A stretch of 64,000 nucleotides of DNA, taken from the NCBI RefSeq assembly GCF_018614055.1, contig NZ_JAGGPB010000036.1, positions 1 through 64,000 on the forward strand, in the 5' to 3' direction. Positions 28,103-40,671 of this stretch are shown piece after piece. The notes beneath the pieces were generated by a model. That model searched no databases. It was not told the origin of the DNA and worked only from the letters and a program-made list of their open reading frames with translations. Source of the stretch: Streptomyces sp. ISL-98 (GTDB taxonomy: Bacteria; Actinomycetota; Actinomycetes; Streptomycetales; Streptomycetaceae). Every line of letters begins with the position of its first letter. Positions within the stretch are counted from its first letter, which is position 1. Both the position numbers and the translations under genes were made by a program.

Positions 28103-28148
28103 TGCGTCTCCCCGCTGGCTCTCCGGTTTATGTCCCTATGACACACCA

Positions 28149-28177
28149 CAGGCCCGGCAGTCGTACTGCCGGGCCTG
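28149..28177 (-). terminator. hairpin terminator after rpoZ
   Basis: A perfect 12-bp stem (CAGGCCCGGCAG with CTGCCGGGCCTG) with a TCGTA loop. It lies between rpoZ and coaBC, 28 bp past the rpoZ stop. Confidence 0.85.
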
Positions 28178-28205
28178 GGATGAAAAAGATTCCTGCGCCT
28201 GCTGA

Positions 28206-28478
28206 CTACTGCGCCGGACCCTCAATGGCCTCGGAGGTCAGCAGACCCGCATTGATCTCGCGCAGGGCGATCGAGAGCGGCTTCTCGTGGACGTGGGTGT
28301 CCACCAGAGGGCCGACGTACTCGAGCAGACCCTCACCGAGCTGCGAGTAGTACGCGTTGATCTGACGCGCGCGCTTGGCCGCGTAGATCACGAGGCTGTA
28401 CTTCGAGTCAGTAGCCTCGAGCAGCTCGTCGATCGGCGGGTTGATGATGCCCTCGGGCGTGGAAATGGAAGAGGACAC
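28206..28478 (-). CDS. rpoZ: RNA polymerase omega subunit
   Basis: A 90-aa omega subunit that helps assemble and stabilise RNA polymerase. It has the family core: PPIDELLEATDSKYSLV, the AAKRARQIN motif and the C-terminal KPLSIALREI segment. The GTG start is 39 bp downstream of gmk, so it is most likely the third gene of a sIHF-gmk-rpoZ unit. Confidence 0.95.
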   Translation of the reverse strand: MSSSISTPEGIINPPIDELLEATDSKYSLVIYAAKRARQINAYYSQLGEGLLEYVGPLVDTHVHEKPLSIALREINAGLLTSEAIEGPAQ

Positions 28479-28517
28479 GCTCTACCTTCCGAAAACTTCT
28501 GGAAAATGGGACAAAGA

Positions 28518-29111
28518 TCAAACAACTTCCATCAAGGCTAGCAGCTCACGCGCCACGTCCTCGACGGAGGTGTTGACCAGGGTGACGTCGAACTCCGCCT
28601 CCGCGGCGAGTTCGACCTTTGCGGCCTTGAGACGGCGCTCGATGACATCGGGCGCCTCAGTACCGCGACCGGTCAGCCTGCGGACCAGCTCGTCCCAGCT
28701 GGGCGGGGCCAGGAATACCAGCAGAGCCTCCGGCATCGACTCACGGACCAGCCGTGCGCCCTGGAGATCGATCTCCAGGAGCACGGGCACGCCCGCTTCG
28801 AGGTGCTCGTTCACGGCATGCCGGGGCGTGCCGTAACGATTGCCGGCGAACTCGGCCCACTCCAGCAGCTCACCATTGGCGACCAGCTTGTCGAACTCCT
28901 CGTCGCTGACGAAGAAGTACTGGACGCCGTGGCGCTCGCCGGGGCGTGGTTTGCGCGTGGTGGCCGACACCGAGAGCCAGACCTCGGGGTGGACCTTGCG
29001 CATATGGGCGACGACCGTGCTCTTGCCGACCCCGGAGGGGCCGGAGAGCACGGTCAGCCGCGGACGTACGTCCGGGGGCACGGGGGTCGTCCCCCGGGAT
29101 GTTGCAGCCAT
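28518..29111 (-). CDS. gmk: guanylate kinase
   Basis: A 197-aa kinase converting GMP to GDP with ATP. The P loop GPSGVGKST is followed by the GMP-binding region SVSATTRKPRPGE and VQYFFVSDEEF, then LLEIDLQGA. The length is normal. The start ATG lies 39 bp downstream of the sIHF gene and 39 bp upstream of rpoZ lies its end, matching the usual operon. Supports nucleotide supply and, indirectly, ppGpp metabolism. Confidence 0.96.
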   Translation of the reverse strand: MAATSRGTTPVPPDVRPRLTVLSGPSGVGKSTVVAHMRKVHPEVWLSVSATTRKPRPGERHGVQYFFVSDEEFDKLVANGELLEWAEFAGNRYGTPRHAVNEHLEAGVPVLLEIDLQGARLVRESMPEALLVFLAPPSWDELVRRLTGRGTEAPDVIERRLKAAKVELAAEAEFDVTLVNTSVEDVARELLALMEVV

Positions 29112-29150
29112 GGATGCGATTATCCAGGTTCTCGGGAGTGCCCGAGAACG

Positions 29151-29474
29151 TCAGGCGGGGCCGCCGCCGAACTCGCGCTCCAAAGAGGCGATCTGGTTGG
29201 AGCCCAGACCACGCACACGGCGGCTCTCGGAGATCCCGAGTCGCTCCATGAGCTGCTTGGCGCGGACCTTGCCCACGCCGGGCAGAGACTCAAGAAGGGC
29301 GGAGACCTTCATCTTGCCGATGACGTCGTTCTCCTGTCCCTGCTTGATGACCTCGTGGAGGGAGGCGCCGGAGTGCTTGAGTCGATTCTTGACCTCGGCC
29401 CGCTCCCGGCGAGCCGCGGCGGCCTTTTCGAGCGCGGCTGCGCGCTGTTCAGGGGTAAGGGGCGGAAGAGCCAC
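29151..29474 (-). CDS. sihF: sIHF-type nucleoid-associated DNA-binding protein
   Basis: A 107-aa basic protein: a long N-terminal helix (about 5-35, TPEQRAAALEKAAAARRERA) followed by a helix-two-turn-helix/HhH region with LLESLPGVGKVRAKQLMERL and a C-terminal GLGSNQIASLEREF. This is the size and layout of Streptomyces integration host factor sIHF (mycobacterial mIHF), which bends and compacts DNA and affects sporulation and secondary metabolism. The GTG start at 29474 is preceded by GAGGTGA; the longer frame upstream is not coding-like. It leads the gmk-rpoZ unit. Confidence 0.93.
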   Translation of the reverse strand: MALPPLTPEQRAAALEKAAAARRERAEVKNRLKHSGASLHEVIKQGQENDVIGKMKVSALLESLPGVGKVRAKQLMERLGISESRRVRGLGSNQIASLEREFGGGPA

Positions 29475-29742
29475 GCCTACGTCACCTCGGATGTCGAACT
29501 GTCGGATACGGACCGGTGAGGAAGCTAGTCGCCCCACACCAGGGTGAGCAACGAACAGCGAGCTGCGCGTTTGCTCTCGACGGAGACTAGCGGCCATGAC
29601 CGCTCCAGTCAGCGAGAACAGACGAAAAGTCCTGGTCAGCCTCTGTCGAGCTGGACATTCAAGACATAACACCCTGGTTTTGGGTCAGGATTCCGTCAAC
29701 ATGACTCGCGCAGCCGTCGGCGGGTGCCGGATCGGCCTCCTG

Positions 29743-30581
29743 TCACGCTCCTGAGACCGCCGTACGGACCTCGTCCGCGAAGCGAGAAGCGGAATCCCGC
29801 AGTCCGGCAATATCGGGGCCGTGCCTGAGCACACCGCGGCTCACGCTCGGCACGACATTGCCGACCGCCGAGCCGAAGACGCCCGGCAGATCGGCCGGAG
29901 TCGCACCCTGCGCGCCGATGCCGGGAGCCAGCAGCGGGCCGTTGATGGCGAGGTCGACACCCGCGTCGCCGAGGGTCGCACCGACCACCGCGCCGACCGA
30001 TCCGAGCGGCTCGGCGCCCTCGTTCTCGGCCGCGATGTGGTCGAGCATCAGCTGCGCGAGGGACCGGCCGTCGGCGGCGGACGCGCGCTGCACCTCGGCG
30101 CCCTCCGGGTTCGAGGTCAGGGCGAGGACGAAGACGCCGCAGCCGTTGATCACGGCGGCGTCCAGGGCCGGGCGCAGCGAGCCGAAGCCGAGGTACGGCG
30201 AGACCGTCACCGCGTCCGAGAACAGCGGCGAGTCCTTGTCCAGGTACGTAGCGGCGTACGCACCCATGGTCGAGCCGATGTCGCCGCGCTTGGCGTCCAT
30301 CAGGACCAGCGCACCGGCCGCCCGGGACTCCTCGACCGCCTTCTCCAGTACGGCGATGCCGCGCGAGCCGAAGCGCTCGAAGAACGCCGACTGCGGCTTG
30401 AGTACGGCAACCCGGTCGGCCAGGGCCTCCACGACGGTGCGGGTGAAGGTCTCCAGGCCCTTGATGTCGTCGTTCAGGCCCCAGGCGCCGAGCAGCGAGG
30501 CGTGCGGGTCGATGCCGACACAGAGCGGTCCGCGGGTGTCCATGGCGCGGCGCAGGCGGGCGCCGAAGGGCTCGGGAGTCT

Positions 30582-30585
<4 letters not shown>
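29743..30585 (-). CDS. pyrF: orotidine 5'-phosphate decarboxylase (type 2)
   Basis: A 280-aa enzyme for the last step of UMP synthesis. The group 2 signature LMDAKRGDIGSTMGAYA holds the catalytic Lys/Asp set; CVGIDPH is near the N-terminus and APGIGAQG near the end binds phosphate. The GTG start overlaps the pyrD stop by 4 nt, so it is the last gene of the pyr operon. The region after it up to sIHF (268 bp) carries the sIHF promoter and no gene. Confidence 0.95.
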
Positions 30586-31691
<1,106 letters not shown>

Positions 31692-31735
31692 GGTGTGCCT
31701 TCTGGGCGAGGTGCGAGGGGTGCCGGGCTCATGAA

Positions 31736-31763
31736 GAGGGGGACACCGGTCGGTGTCCCCCTC
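31736..31763 (-). terminator. hairpin between carB and pyrD
   Basis: A 12-bp perfect stem (GAGGGGGACACC with GGTGTCCCCCTC) and a 4-nt loop start just 7 bp past the carB stop. It could terminate most carB transcripts or act as a processing or stability element within the operon. No alternative pairing was identified. Confidence 0.7.
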
Positions 31764-31770
31764 GTTCGCC

Positions 31771-35074
<3,304 letters not shown>

Positions 35075-35082
<8 letters not shown>

Positions 35083-36211
35083 GCTGGCCCTCCATGAGCT
35101 GTACGAAGCGGTCGAACAGGTACGCGGCGTCGTGCGGGCCTGCGGCTGCCTCGGGGTGGTACTGGACGCTGAATGCGGGCTGGTCGAGCAGCTGGAGGCC
35201 TTCGACCACATCGTCGTTCAGGCAGATATGTGAAACCTCTACTCGCCCGAACGGGGTCTCGGAGACCTTGTCGAGCGGGGCGTCGACGGCGAACCCGTGG
35301 TTGTGCGCGGTGACCTCGACCTTGCCGGTCGTACGGTCCTGCACAGGCTGGTTGATGCCGCGGTGGCCGTACTTGAGCTTGTACGTGCCGAAGCCGAGCG
35401 CCCGTCCCAGGATCTGGTTGCCGAAGCAGATGCCGAAGAGCGGAGTCTTGCGCTCCAGGACAGCCTTGATGACGGTGAGGTCGACCGTGGACGGGTCGCC
35501 CGGGCCGTTGGAGAGGAACACGCCGTCCGGGTTGAGGGCGTACACATCCTCAACACTGGCGGTGGCTGGCAGGACGTGCACCTCGATGCCGCGCTCGGCC
35601 ATGAGGCGCGGGGTCATGCCCTTGATGCCCAGGTCGATGGCGGCGACGGTGAACTTCTTCGCACCGATCGCGGGGACGACGTACGGCTCCTCAGTGGTGA
35701 CCTCGGCGGCGAGCGAGGCGCCCACCATCTGGGGCGCTTCCTTCACGCGGGCGAGCAGCGCTTCCTCGTCGCCCAGTGCCTGGCCGGAGAAGATGCCGAC
35801 GCGCATCGCGCCGCGCTCGCGCAGGTGGCGGGTGAGGGCGCGGGTGTCGATGCCGCTGATGCCGACGACGCCCTGCTGGACGAGCTCGTCGTCCAGCGAG
35901 CGCCGGGAGCGCCAGTTGGAGGGGACGCGTGCGGGGTCGCGTACGACGTAACCGGCGACCCAGATCTTCCTGGACTCGTCGTCCTCGTCGTTGACGCCGG
36001 TGTTGCCGACGTGCGGGGCGGTCATCACGACGACCTGGCGGTGGTACGACGGGTCGGTGAGGGTCTCCTGGTAACCGGTCATGCCGGTGTTGAACACCGC
36101 CTCGCCGAAGGTCTCCCCCACGGCCCCGTAGGCGCGGCCGCGGAAGATGCGGCCGTCCTCCAGGACGAGTACGGCGGGAGCCTTGGCGGCTCCCCGGGTG
36201 GAGATCGTCAT
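35075..36211 (-). CDS. carA: carbamoyl-phosphate synthase small subunit
   Basis: A 378-aa glutaminase subunit delivering ammonia to CarB. The N-terminal domain has FGEAVFNTGMTGYQE; the C-terminal amidotransferase domain has LSNGPGDPS, the nucleophile in GICFGNQILGRA, and HNHGFAV and QYHPEAAAGPHD for the triad. ATG 36211 overlaps the stop of the upstream membrane-protein gene as ATGA, indicating coupling. Confidence 0.96.
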
Positions 36212-36792
36212 CGTGCGGTGCCTTCCGTCGTGATGAATTGCTTCATGGAGTTGATGGCTTCGACCCAGGCGGCGTGCTCCGCCGCGCGGTCGGAGCGGAA
36301 GCCGGAGTCGAGCAGCTTGTCGCCGTGCTGCCAGGTGACGACCAGCAGGCCGCCCTCGGCGAGGACCTTGCCCGCGATGCCCTTGTCGAGGCGGGCCTCG
36401 CGCAGCGCAGCCGCGGGGACGAAGAAGTCGGCAGCCCCGGGTCGTACGACATCGAGACCCGCGTCGGTGAGCGTCAGCTCGGCCCGGCTGCGCGTGCCGA
36501 GGCCGTGGGCCACGATCCGGTCGAGCCACTGCCCGGCGGTCGTGGAGCCGTGGTAGCGCCCGCTCATGCTCAGCTTCGCCTCACCGGGCGCCTCGGGCGC
36601 GGTGGGCAGCTCGGGCAGGTCCGACTGGAGCGTGCCGCGCCACTTCCATCCCTGGCGCATCAGCCAGTAGAGGAGCGCGACGAAGAGCAGCAGGCCGACG
36701 ACCCAGCCGATCCGGGCGGCCACGTCGGTGACTTCCGCCGACTTCTGCTCCGCGGCGACGGCCTCGGCCGCCAGATGGATGAAAGGTGTCAC
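36208..36792 (-). CDS. conserved membrane protein of the pyr operon
   Basis: A 194-aa protein with one transmembrane helix at about 28-47 and a soluble C-terminal domain with a PH-like look (GTRSRAELTLTDAGLDVVRPG onward). GTG start. It overlaps both pyrC (4 nt) and carA (4 nt), so it is made in step with these enzymes. From memory, mycobacteria also have a membrane-protein gene between pyrC and carA. No enzymatic motif is seen; a scaffold or membrane tether for pyrimidine enzymes is speculation. Confidence 0.8.
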   Translation of the reverse strand: MTPFIHLAAEAVAAEQKSAEVTDVAARIGWVVGLLLFVALLYWLMRQGWKWRGTLQSDLPELPTAPEAPGEAKLSMSGRYHGSTTAGQWLDRIVAHGLGTRSRAELTLTDAGLDVVRPGAADFFVPAAALREARLDKGIAGKVLAEGGLLVVTWQHGDKLLDSGFRSDRAAEHAAWVEAINSMKQFITTEGTAR

Positions 36793-38075
36793 GCCAGATT
36801 CCCGTCGACGACCGTTGCGCGGCCCCGGAGCCAGGTGTGGGTGACGCGCCCCGGCAGCTCACGGCCCTCGTAGGGGGTGTTGCGGCTGCGGGAGGCGAAG
36901 CCCGAGGGGTCCACGGGTCCACGGTAAGCCGGATCGACCAGCGTGAGGTTGGCGGGCTCGCCTGCCGAGACGGGGCGGCCGTGGCCCTCCAGGCGGCCGA
37001 TGGCGGCCGGCCGGAACGACATGCGGTCGGCGACGCCGGCCCAGTCGATCAGGCCGCTGTCGACCATCGTCTGCTGGACGACGGACAGGGCGGTCTCCAG
37101 GCCGACCATGCCCATGGCCGCGGCCGCCCACTCGCAGTCCTTGTCCTCGTGCGGGTGCGGGGCGTGGTCGGTGGCGACGCAGTCGATGGTGCCGTCGGCG
37201 AGCGCCTCGCGCAGGGCCATGACATCGGCCTCGGTGCGCAGCGGCGGGTTCACCTTGTAGACCGGGTTGTACGTACGGGCCAGCTCGTCCGTCAGCAGGA
37301 GGTGGTGCGGGGTGACCTCGGCAGTGACGTTCCAGCCCTTGGACTTGGCCCAGCGGACGATCTCGACCGAGCCTGCGGTCGACAGGTGGCAGATGTGCAC
37401 GCGGGAGCCGACGTGGGCGGCGAGGAGGACATCGCGGGCGATGATCGACTCCTCGGCGACGGCCGGCCAGCCGCCCAGACCCAGCTCGGAGGAGACGATG
37501 CCCTCGTTCATCTGGGCGCCCTCGGTCAGTCGGGGCTCCTGGGCGTGCTGCGCGACGACGCCGTCGAAGGCCTTCACGTACTCCAGTGCGCGGCGCATGA
37601 TCACGGCGTCGTCGACGCACTTGCCGTCGTCGGAGAAGACCTTCACACCGGCGGCGGAGTCGTGCATGGCGCCGAGCTCGGCGAGCTTCTTGCCCTCCAG
37701 GCCGACGGTGACGGCGCCGACGGGCTGGACGTCGCAGTAGCCGGACTGCTTGCCGAGGCGCCAGACCTGCTCGACGACGCCGGCGGTGTCGGCGACGGGG
37801 AAGGTGTTGGCCATGGCGTGTACGGCGGTGAAGCCGCCGACGGCCGCCGCCTTGGTGCCGGTCAGGACGGTCTCGGAGTCCTCCCGGCCGGGCTCGCGCA
37901 GGTGGGTGTGCAGGTCGACGAGCCCGGGCAGCAGGACCTTGCCCTCGCCCTCGACAACGGTCGCGCCTTCGGCGCTCAGACCGGTTCCGACCGCCGCGAT
38001 GGTCTCGCCGTCGATCAGTACGTCCTGGGGCTCGCCGCCCAGCACCTTCGCGCCACGAATAAGGATCTTGCTCAT
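36789..38075 (-). CDS. pyrC: dihydroorotase
   Basis: A 428-aa zinc amidohydrolase that cyclises carbamoyl aspartate. Metal ligands appear in PGLVDLHTHLREPG; later HICHLSTAG and TAEVTPHHLLL supply further His, and DCVATDHAPH the catalytic Asp. This is the type I (long) form. ATG start 2 bp after the pyrB stop. It overlaps the following membrane-protein gene by 4 nt. Confidence 0.96.
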   Translation of the reverse strand: MSKILIRGAKVLGGEPQDVLIDGETIAAVGTGLSAEGATVVEGEGKVLLPGLVDLHTHLREPGREDSETVLTGTKAAAVGGFTAVHAMANTFPVADTAGVVEQVWRLGKQSGYCDVQPVGAVTVGLEGKKLAELGAMHDSAAGVKVFSDDGKCVDDAVIMRRALEYVKAFDGVVAQHAQEPRLTEGAQMNEGIVSSELGLGGWPAVAEESIIARDVLLAAHVGSRVHICHLSTAGSVEIVRWAKSKGWNVTAEVTPHHLLLTDELARTYNPVYKVNPPLRTEADVMALREALADGTIDCVATDHAPHPHEDKDCEWAAAAMGMVGLETALSVVQQTMVDSGLIDWAGVADRMSFRPAAIGRLEGHGRPVSAGEPANLTLVDPAYRGPVDPSGFASRSRNTPYEGRELPGRVTHTWLRGRATVVDGNLA

Positions 38076-38077
38076 GG

Positions 38078-39082
38078 TTACTTGGTCTCCTCGGTGCGGG
38101 CGTGGTTGGAGCCGGGGGTGGCGCTGGGGCTGATGGCGGGCTCGTTGCCGCCCAGAAGCAGATACAGGACGGCCATCCGGGTCGAGACACCGTTGGCGAC
38201 CTGCTCGACGGCCGTGCAGCGGTCGGAGTCCGCGACCTGCGCGGTGATCTCCATGCCGCGGTTCATCGGGCCGGGGTGCATGACGATGGCGTGCCCGGGC
38301 ATCCGGGCCATGCGGTCGCCGTCCAGGCCGTAGCGGCGCGAGTACTCGCGCTCGGTCGGGAAGAAGGCGGCGTTCATCCGTTCGCGCTGCACACGCAGCA
38401 TCATCACCGCGTCGGACTTCGGCAGCACCTCGTCGAGGTCGTACGAGACCTCGCAGGGCCAGTGCTCGACGCCGATCGGGACCAGGGTGGGCGGCGCGAC
38501 GAGCGTCACCTCGGCGCCGAGGGTGTGCAGCAGGTGGACGTTGGAGCGGGCGACGCGGCTGTGCAGTACGTCGCCGACGATCGTGATGCGGCGCCCGTCC
38601 AGGTCACGCCCTATGCCGGCGTCCGGGCCGACCAGGCGGCGGCGCATCGTGAAGGCGTCGAGCAGCGCCTGGGTGGGGTGCTCGTGGGTGCCGTCGCCCG
38701 CGTTCACGACCGCGCCGTCGATCCAGCCGGACGTCGCCAGGCGGTACGGGGCGCCGGAGGCGTGGTGGCGGATGACGACGGCGTCGGCGCCCATCGCCTC
38801 CAGGGTCAGCGCGGTGTCCTTGAGCGACTCGCCCTTGGAGACGGACGAGCCCTTGGCGGAGAAGTTGATGACATCGGCGGAGAGGCGCTTGGCGGCGGCC
38901 TCGAAGGAGATGCGGGTCCGGGTCGAGTCCTCGAAGAAGAGGTTGACGACAGTACGTCCGCGCAGGGTCGGCAGCTTCTTGATCGGCCGGTCGGCCACGC
39001 GGGCCATCTCCTCGGCGGTGTCGAGGATCAGCACGGCATCGTCGTGGGTGAGGTCGGCGGCCGAGATGAGGTGGCGCTTCAT
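38078..39082 (-). CDS. pyrB: aspartate carbamoyltransferase catalytic subunit
   Basis: A 334-aa enzyme joining carbamoyl phosphate and aspartate. The carbamoyl-phosphate motif FFEDSTRTRISFE, the HPTQALLD motif and the MHPGPMNRG aspartate loop are all present. No pyrI regulatory subunit is encoded nearby. ATG 39082 is internal to a longer open frame; homology starts at MKRHLISAADL. It lies 100 bp after pyrR, and pyrC follows after 2 bp. The last 20 residues are a Ser/Pro-rich tail. Confidence 0.96.
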   Translation of the reverse strand: MKRHLISAADLTHDDAVLILDTAEEMARVADRPIKKLPTLRGRTVVNLFFEDSTRTRISFEAAAKRLSADVINFSAKGSSVSKGESLKDTALTLEAMGADAVVIRHHASGAPYRLATSGWIDGAVVNAGDGTHEHPTQALLDAFTMRRRLVGPDAGIGRDLDGRRITIVGDVLHSRVARSNVHLLHTLGAEVTLVAPPTLVPIGVEHWPCEVSYDLDEVLPKSDAVMMLRVQRERMNAAFFPTEREYSRRYGLDGDRMARMPGHAIVMHPGPMNRGMEITAQVADSDRCTAVEQVANGVSTRMAVLYLLLGGNEPAISPSATPGSNHARTEETK

Positions 39083-39182
39083 CTGGTGCTCCGTGGTTCG
39101 TGAAGGGGCGCTGGTGTGAAGGCGGGCAGGGCAGGCTCGGGTACGGGCCCGGTCTCGCTCTTCGGGTCCGTACGGGAAAGCG

Positions 39183-39758
39183 CTACTGCTCGCCGGCCGG
39201 AGCGGTCTGCTGGAGGCCGAGCAGCACGGCGTCGCGGCCGTCCTCCTCGGACAGCTGGACCTTGACCGTCTCCCGCAACGAGGTGGGGAGGTTCTTGCCG
39301 ACGTAATCGGCGCGGATCGGCAGTTCGCGGTGGCCCCGGTCGACGAGGACCGCGAGCTGCACGGCGCGGGGGCGGCCGATGTCGCCCAGTGCGTCGAGCG
39401 CGGCCCGGATCGTCCGCCCGGAGAAGAGCACGTCGTCGACGAGGACGACGAGCCGGTCCTCGATGCCGTCACCGGGGATTTCCGTCCGCGCGAGAGCACG
39501 CGCGGGGCGCATGCGCAGGTCGTCGCGGTACATGGTGATGTCGAGGGAGCCGACCGGCATTTTGCGGCTGGTGATCTCTTCGAGCTTGGCGGCCAGCCGG
39601 CGGGCCAGGAAGACACCGCGGGTGGGAATGCCGAGGAGCACCACGTCGTCGGCACCCTTGGCGCGCTCGACGATCTCGTGGGCGATGCGGGTCAGTACCC
39701 GCTCGATGTCCGGACCCTCGAGGACGGGGCGCGGCGCATCGGAATTCATTGCGTCCAT
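39183..39758 (-). CDS. pyrR: bifunctional pyr operon regulator/uracil phosphoribosyltransferase
   Basis: A 191-aa phosphoribosyltransferase-fold protein. The PRPP-binding loop is LVVLVDDVLFSGRTIRAAL, and RMRPARA and the flexible TEIPGDG loop are PyrR-like. PyrR binds pyr mRNA when UMP is high and shuts down the operon. ATG 39758 is used because AAGGAGGT lies 9 bp upstream; a second ATG is in frame three codons later. The leader carries a PyrR-type hairpin overlapping that ribosome site, so translational autoregulation is likely, as described for M. smegmatis. First gene of the pyr operon. Confidence 0.95.
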   Translation of the reverse strand: MDAMNSDAPRPVLEGPDIERVLTRIAHEIVERAKGADDVVLLGIPTRGVFLARRLAAKLEEITSRKMPVGSLDITMYRDDLRMRPARALARTEIPGDGIEDRLVVLVDDVLFSGRTIRAALDALGDIGRPRAVQLAVLVDRGHRELPIRADYVGKNLPTSLRETVKVQLSEEDGRDAVLLGLQQTAPAGEQ

Positions 39759-39769
39759 TGGAAACGGAC

Positions 39770-39795
39770 CTCCTTCTCCGCCTCACGGGACGGAC
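39770..39795 (-). promoter_or_regulatory. putative PyrR-binding RNA hairpin overlapping pyrR Shine-Dalgarno
   Basis: On the mRNA, GUCC-CGUGA-GGC (39791-39780) matches the GUCC-AGAGA-GGC core of Bacillus PyrR binding loops, and flanking UCCG/CGGA extend the stem. The downstream GGAGAAGGAGG contains the ribosome site, so bound PyrR would block translation. Seen in sequence; PyrR binding is inferred. Confidence 0.7.
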
Positions 39796-39853
39796 CTTAA
39801 AGGACGTCGGAATTGCGTCGTCAACGGTACCAGTACGTTTCCCGGGTCTTGTC

Positions 39854-39875
39854 GCCACCCCTCGGAAGGGGTGGC
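39854..39875. other. perfect 9-bp hairpin in pyrR/bldD divergent region
   Basis: GCCACCCCT pairs with AGGGGTGGC around CGGA. It lies between the two divergent promoters, about 95 bp before pyrR and 105 bp before bldD. It could be an insulator, a start of a longer pyrR leader or simply a palindromic operator. Confidence 0.5.
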
Positions 39876-39890
39876 CCGGACTCATTCGGC

Positions 39891-39920
39891 TTGACGCACC
39901 CAAGTAACGCTGCGTAACCT
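39891..39920 (+). promoter_or_regulatory. bldD promoter (-35 TTGACG, -10 TAACCT)
   Basis: TTGACG at 39891-39896 and TAACCT at 39915-39920 are separated by 18 bp, a good fit to a principal sigma factor promoter. The BldD box lies between and partly over the -10 element. Confidence 0.65.
39904..39918. promoter_or_regulatory. BldD operator (autoregulatory box)
   Basis: GTAACGCTGCGTAAC fits the 15-bp BldD consensus NTNACNCWGNGTNAN at every defined position and is nearly palindromic. It overlaps the promoter spacer and -10 of bldD. BldD autorepression is known in S. coelicolor. Confidence 0.85.
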
Positions 39921-39980
39921 CACAGTGAGTTACCAGCCGCGCGGCGGAGCCGCACGTATTCACAGCGTCCGGGGAGCCAT

Positions 39981-40481
39981 ATGTCCAGCGAATACGCAAA
40001 ACAGCTCGGGGCCAAGCTCCGCGCCATCCGCACCCAGCAGGGCCTTTCCCTTCATGGTGTCGAGGAGAAGTCCCAGGGCCGCTGGAAGGCCGTCGTGGTC
40101 GGCTCCTACGAGCGCGGCGACCGCGCTGTGACCGTACAGCGCCTCGCCGAGCTGGCGGACTTCTACGGCGTCCCCGTGCAGGAGCTCCTGCCCGGTACGA
40201 CGCCCGGGGGCGCCGCCGAGCCGCCGCCGAAGCTCCGTCTTGACCTGGAGCGCCTCGCCCATGTCCCGGCCGAGAAGGCGGGCCCGCTCCAGCGCTACGC
40301 CGCGACGATCCAGTCGCAGCGCGGCGACTACAACGGCAAGGTGCTGTCGATCCGCCAGGACGACCTGCGCACTCTGGCCGTCATTTACGACCAGTCGCCT
40401 TCGGTCCTTACCGAGCAGCTCATCAGCTGGGGCGTGCTCGACGCGGAGGCTCGCCGCGCAGTTGCCCACGAGGACATCTGA
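39981..40481 (+). CDS. bldD: developmental master regulator BldD
   Basis: A 166-aa regulator that, bound to cyclic di-GMP, represses sporulation genes during vegetative growth. The N-terminal HTH domain (about 8-70, LGAKLRAIRTQQGLSLHGVE onward) matches BldD very closely. The C-terminal c-di-GMP signature is intact: Arg114-Gly-Asp116 and Arg125-Gln-Asp-Asp128. ATG start after GGGGAGCC. It is divergent from pyrR, and a consensus BldD box sits in its promoter. A very strong terminator follows. Confidence 0.97.
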   Translation: MSSEYAKQLGAKLRAIRTQQGLSLHGVEEKSQGRWKAVVVGSYERGDRAVTVQRLAELADFYGVPVQELLPGTTPGGAAEPPPKLRLDLERLAHVPAEKAGPLQRYAATIQSQRGDYNGKVLSIRQDDLRTLAVIYDQSPSVLTEQLISWGVLDAEARRAVAHEDI

Positions 40482-40501
40482 GCAACGCAGCAGAAACGTA
40501 A

Positions 40502-40550
40502 CGCCGGGGTCGGCGGAAGCTTTCGGGCTTCCGCCGACCCCGGCGTTTTT
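40502..40550 (+). terminator. Rho-independent terminator of bldD
   Basis: A perfect 19-bp stem (arms 40502-40520 and 40527-40545) closes a TTTCGG loop and is followed by TTTTT. It is the clearest intrinsic terminator in the window. Confidence 0.95.
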
Positions 40551-40606
40551 CTGTGCTGAGGGTGCTGAGGCTTTCCGCGGCGGCTCGGCGTGCGGCGGGC
40601 ACGGCA

Positions 40607-40646
40607 AAGGGCCCGGGGCACGCTCTGAAGCATGCCCCGGGCCCTT
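40607..40646 (-). terminator. hairpin terminator of efp-nusB
   Basis: Perfect 14-bp arms AAGGGCCCGGGGCA and TGCCCCGGGCCCTT with a 12-nt loop, 26 bp beyond the nusB stop on the minus strand. Confidence 0.85.
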
Positions 40647-40671
40647 GAGCCGTAATACTCCGAGTCGGTGG

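Noticed and set aside
39940..39955. Third copy of repeat family 2 near bldD
   Set aside because: Only a 16-bp GC-rich palindromic part matches; the rest differs, so it may be chance.
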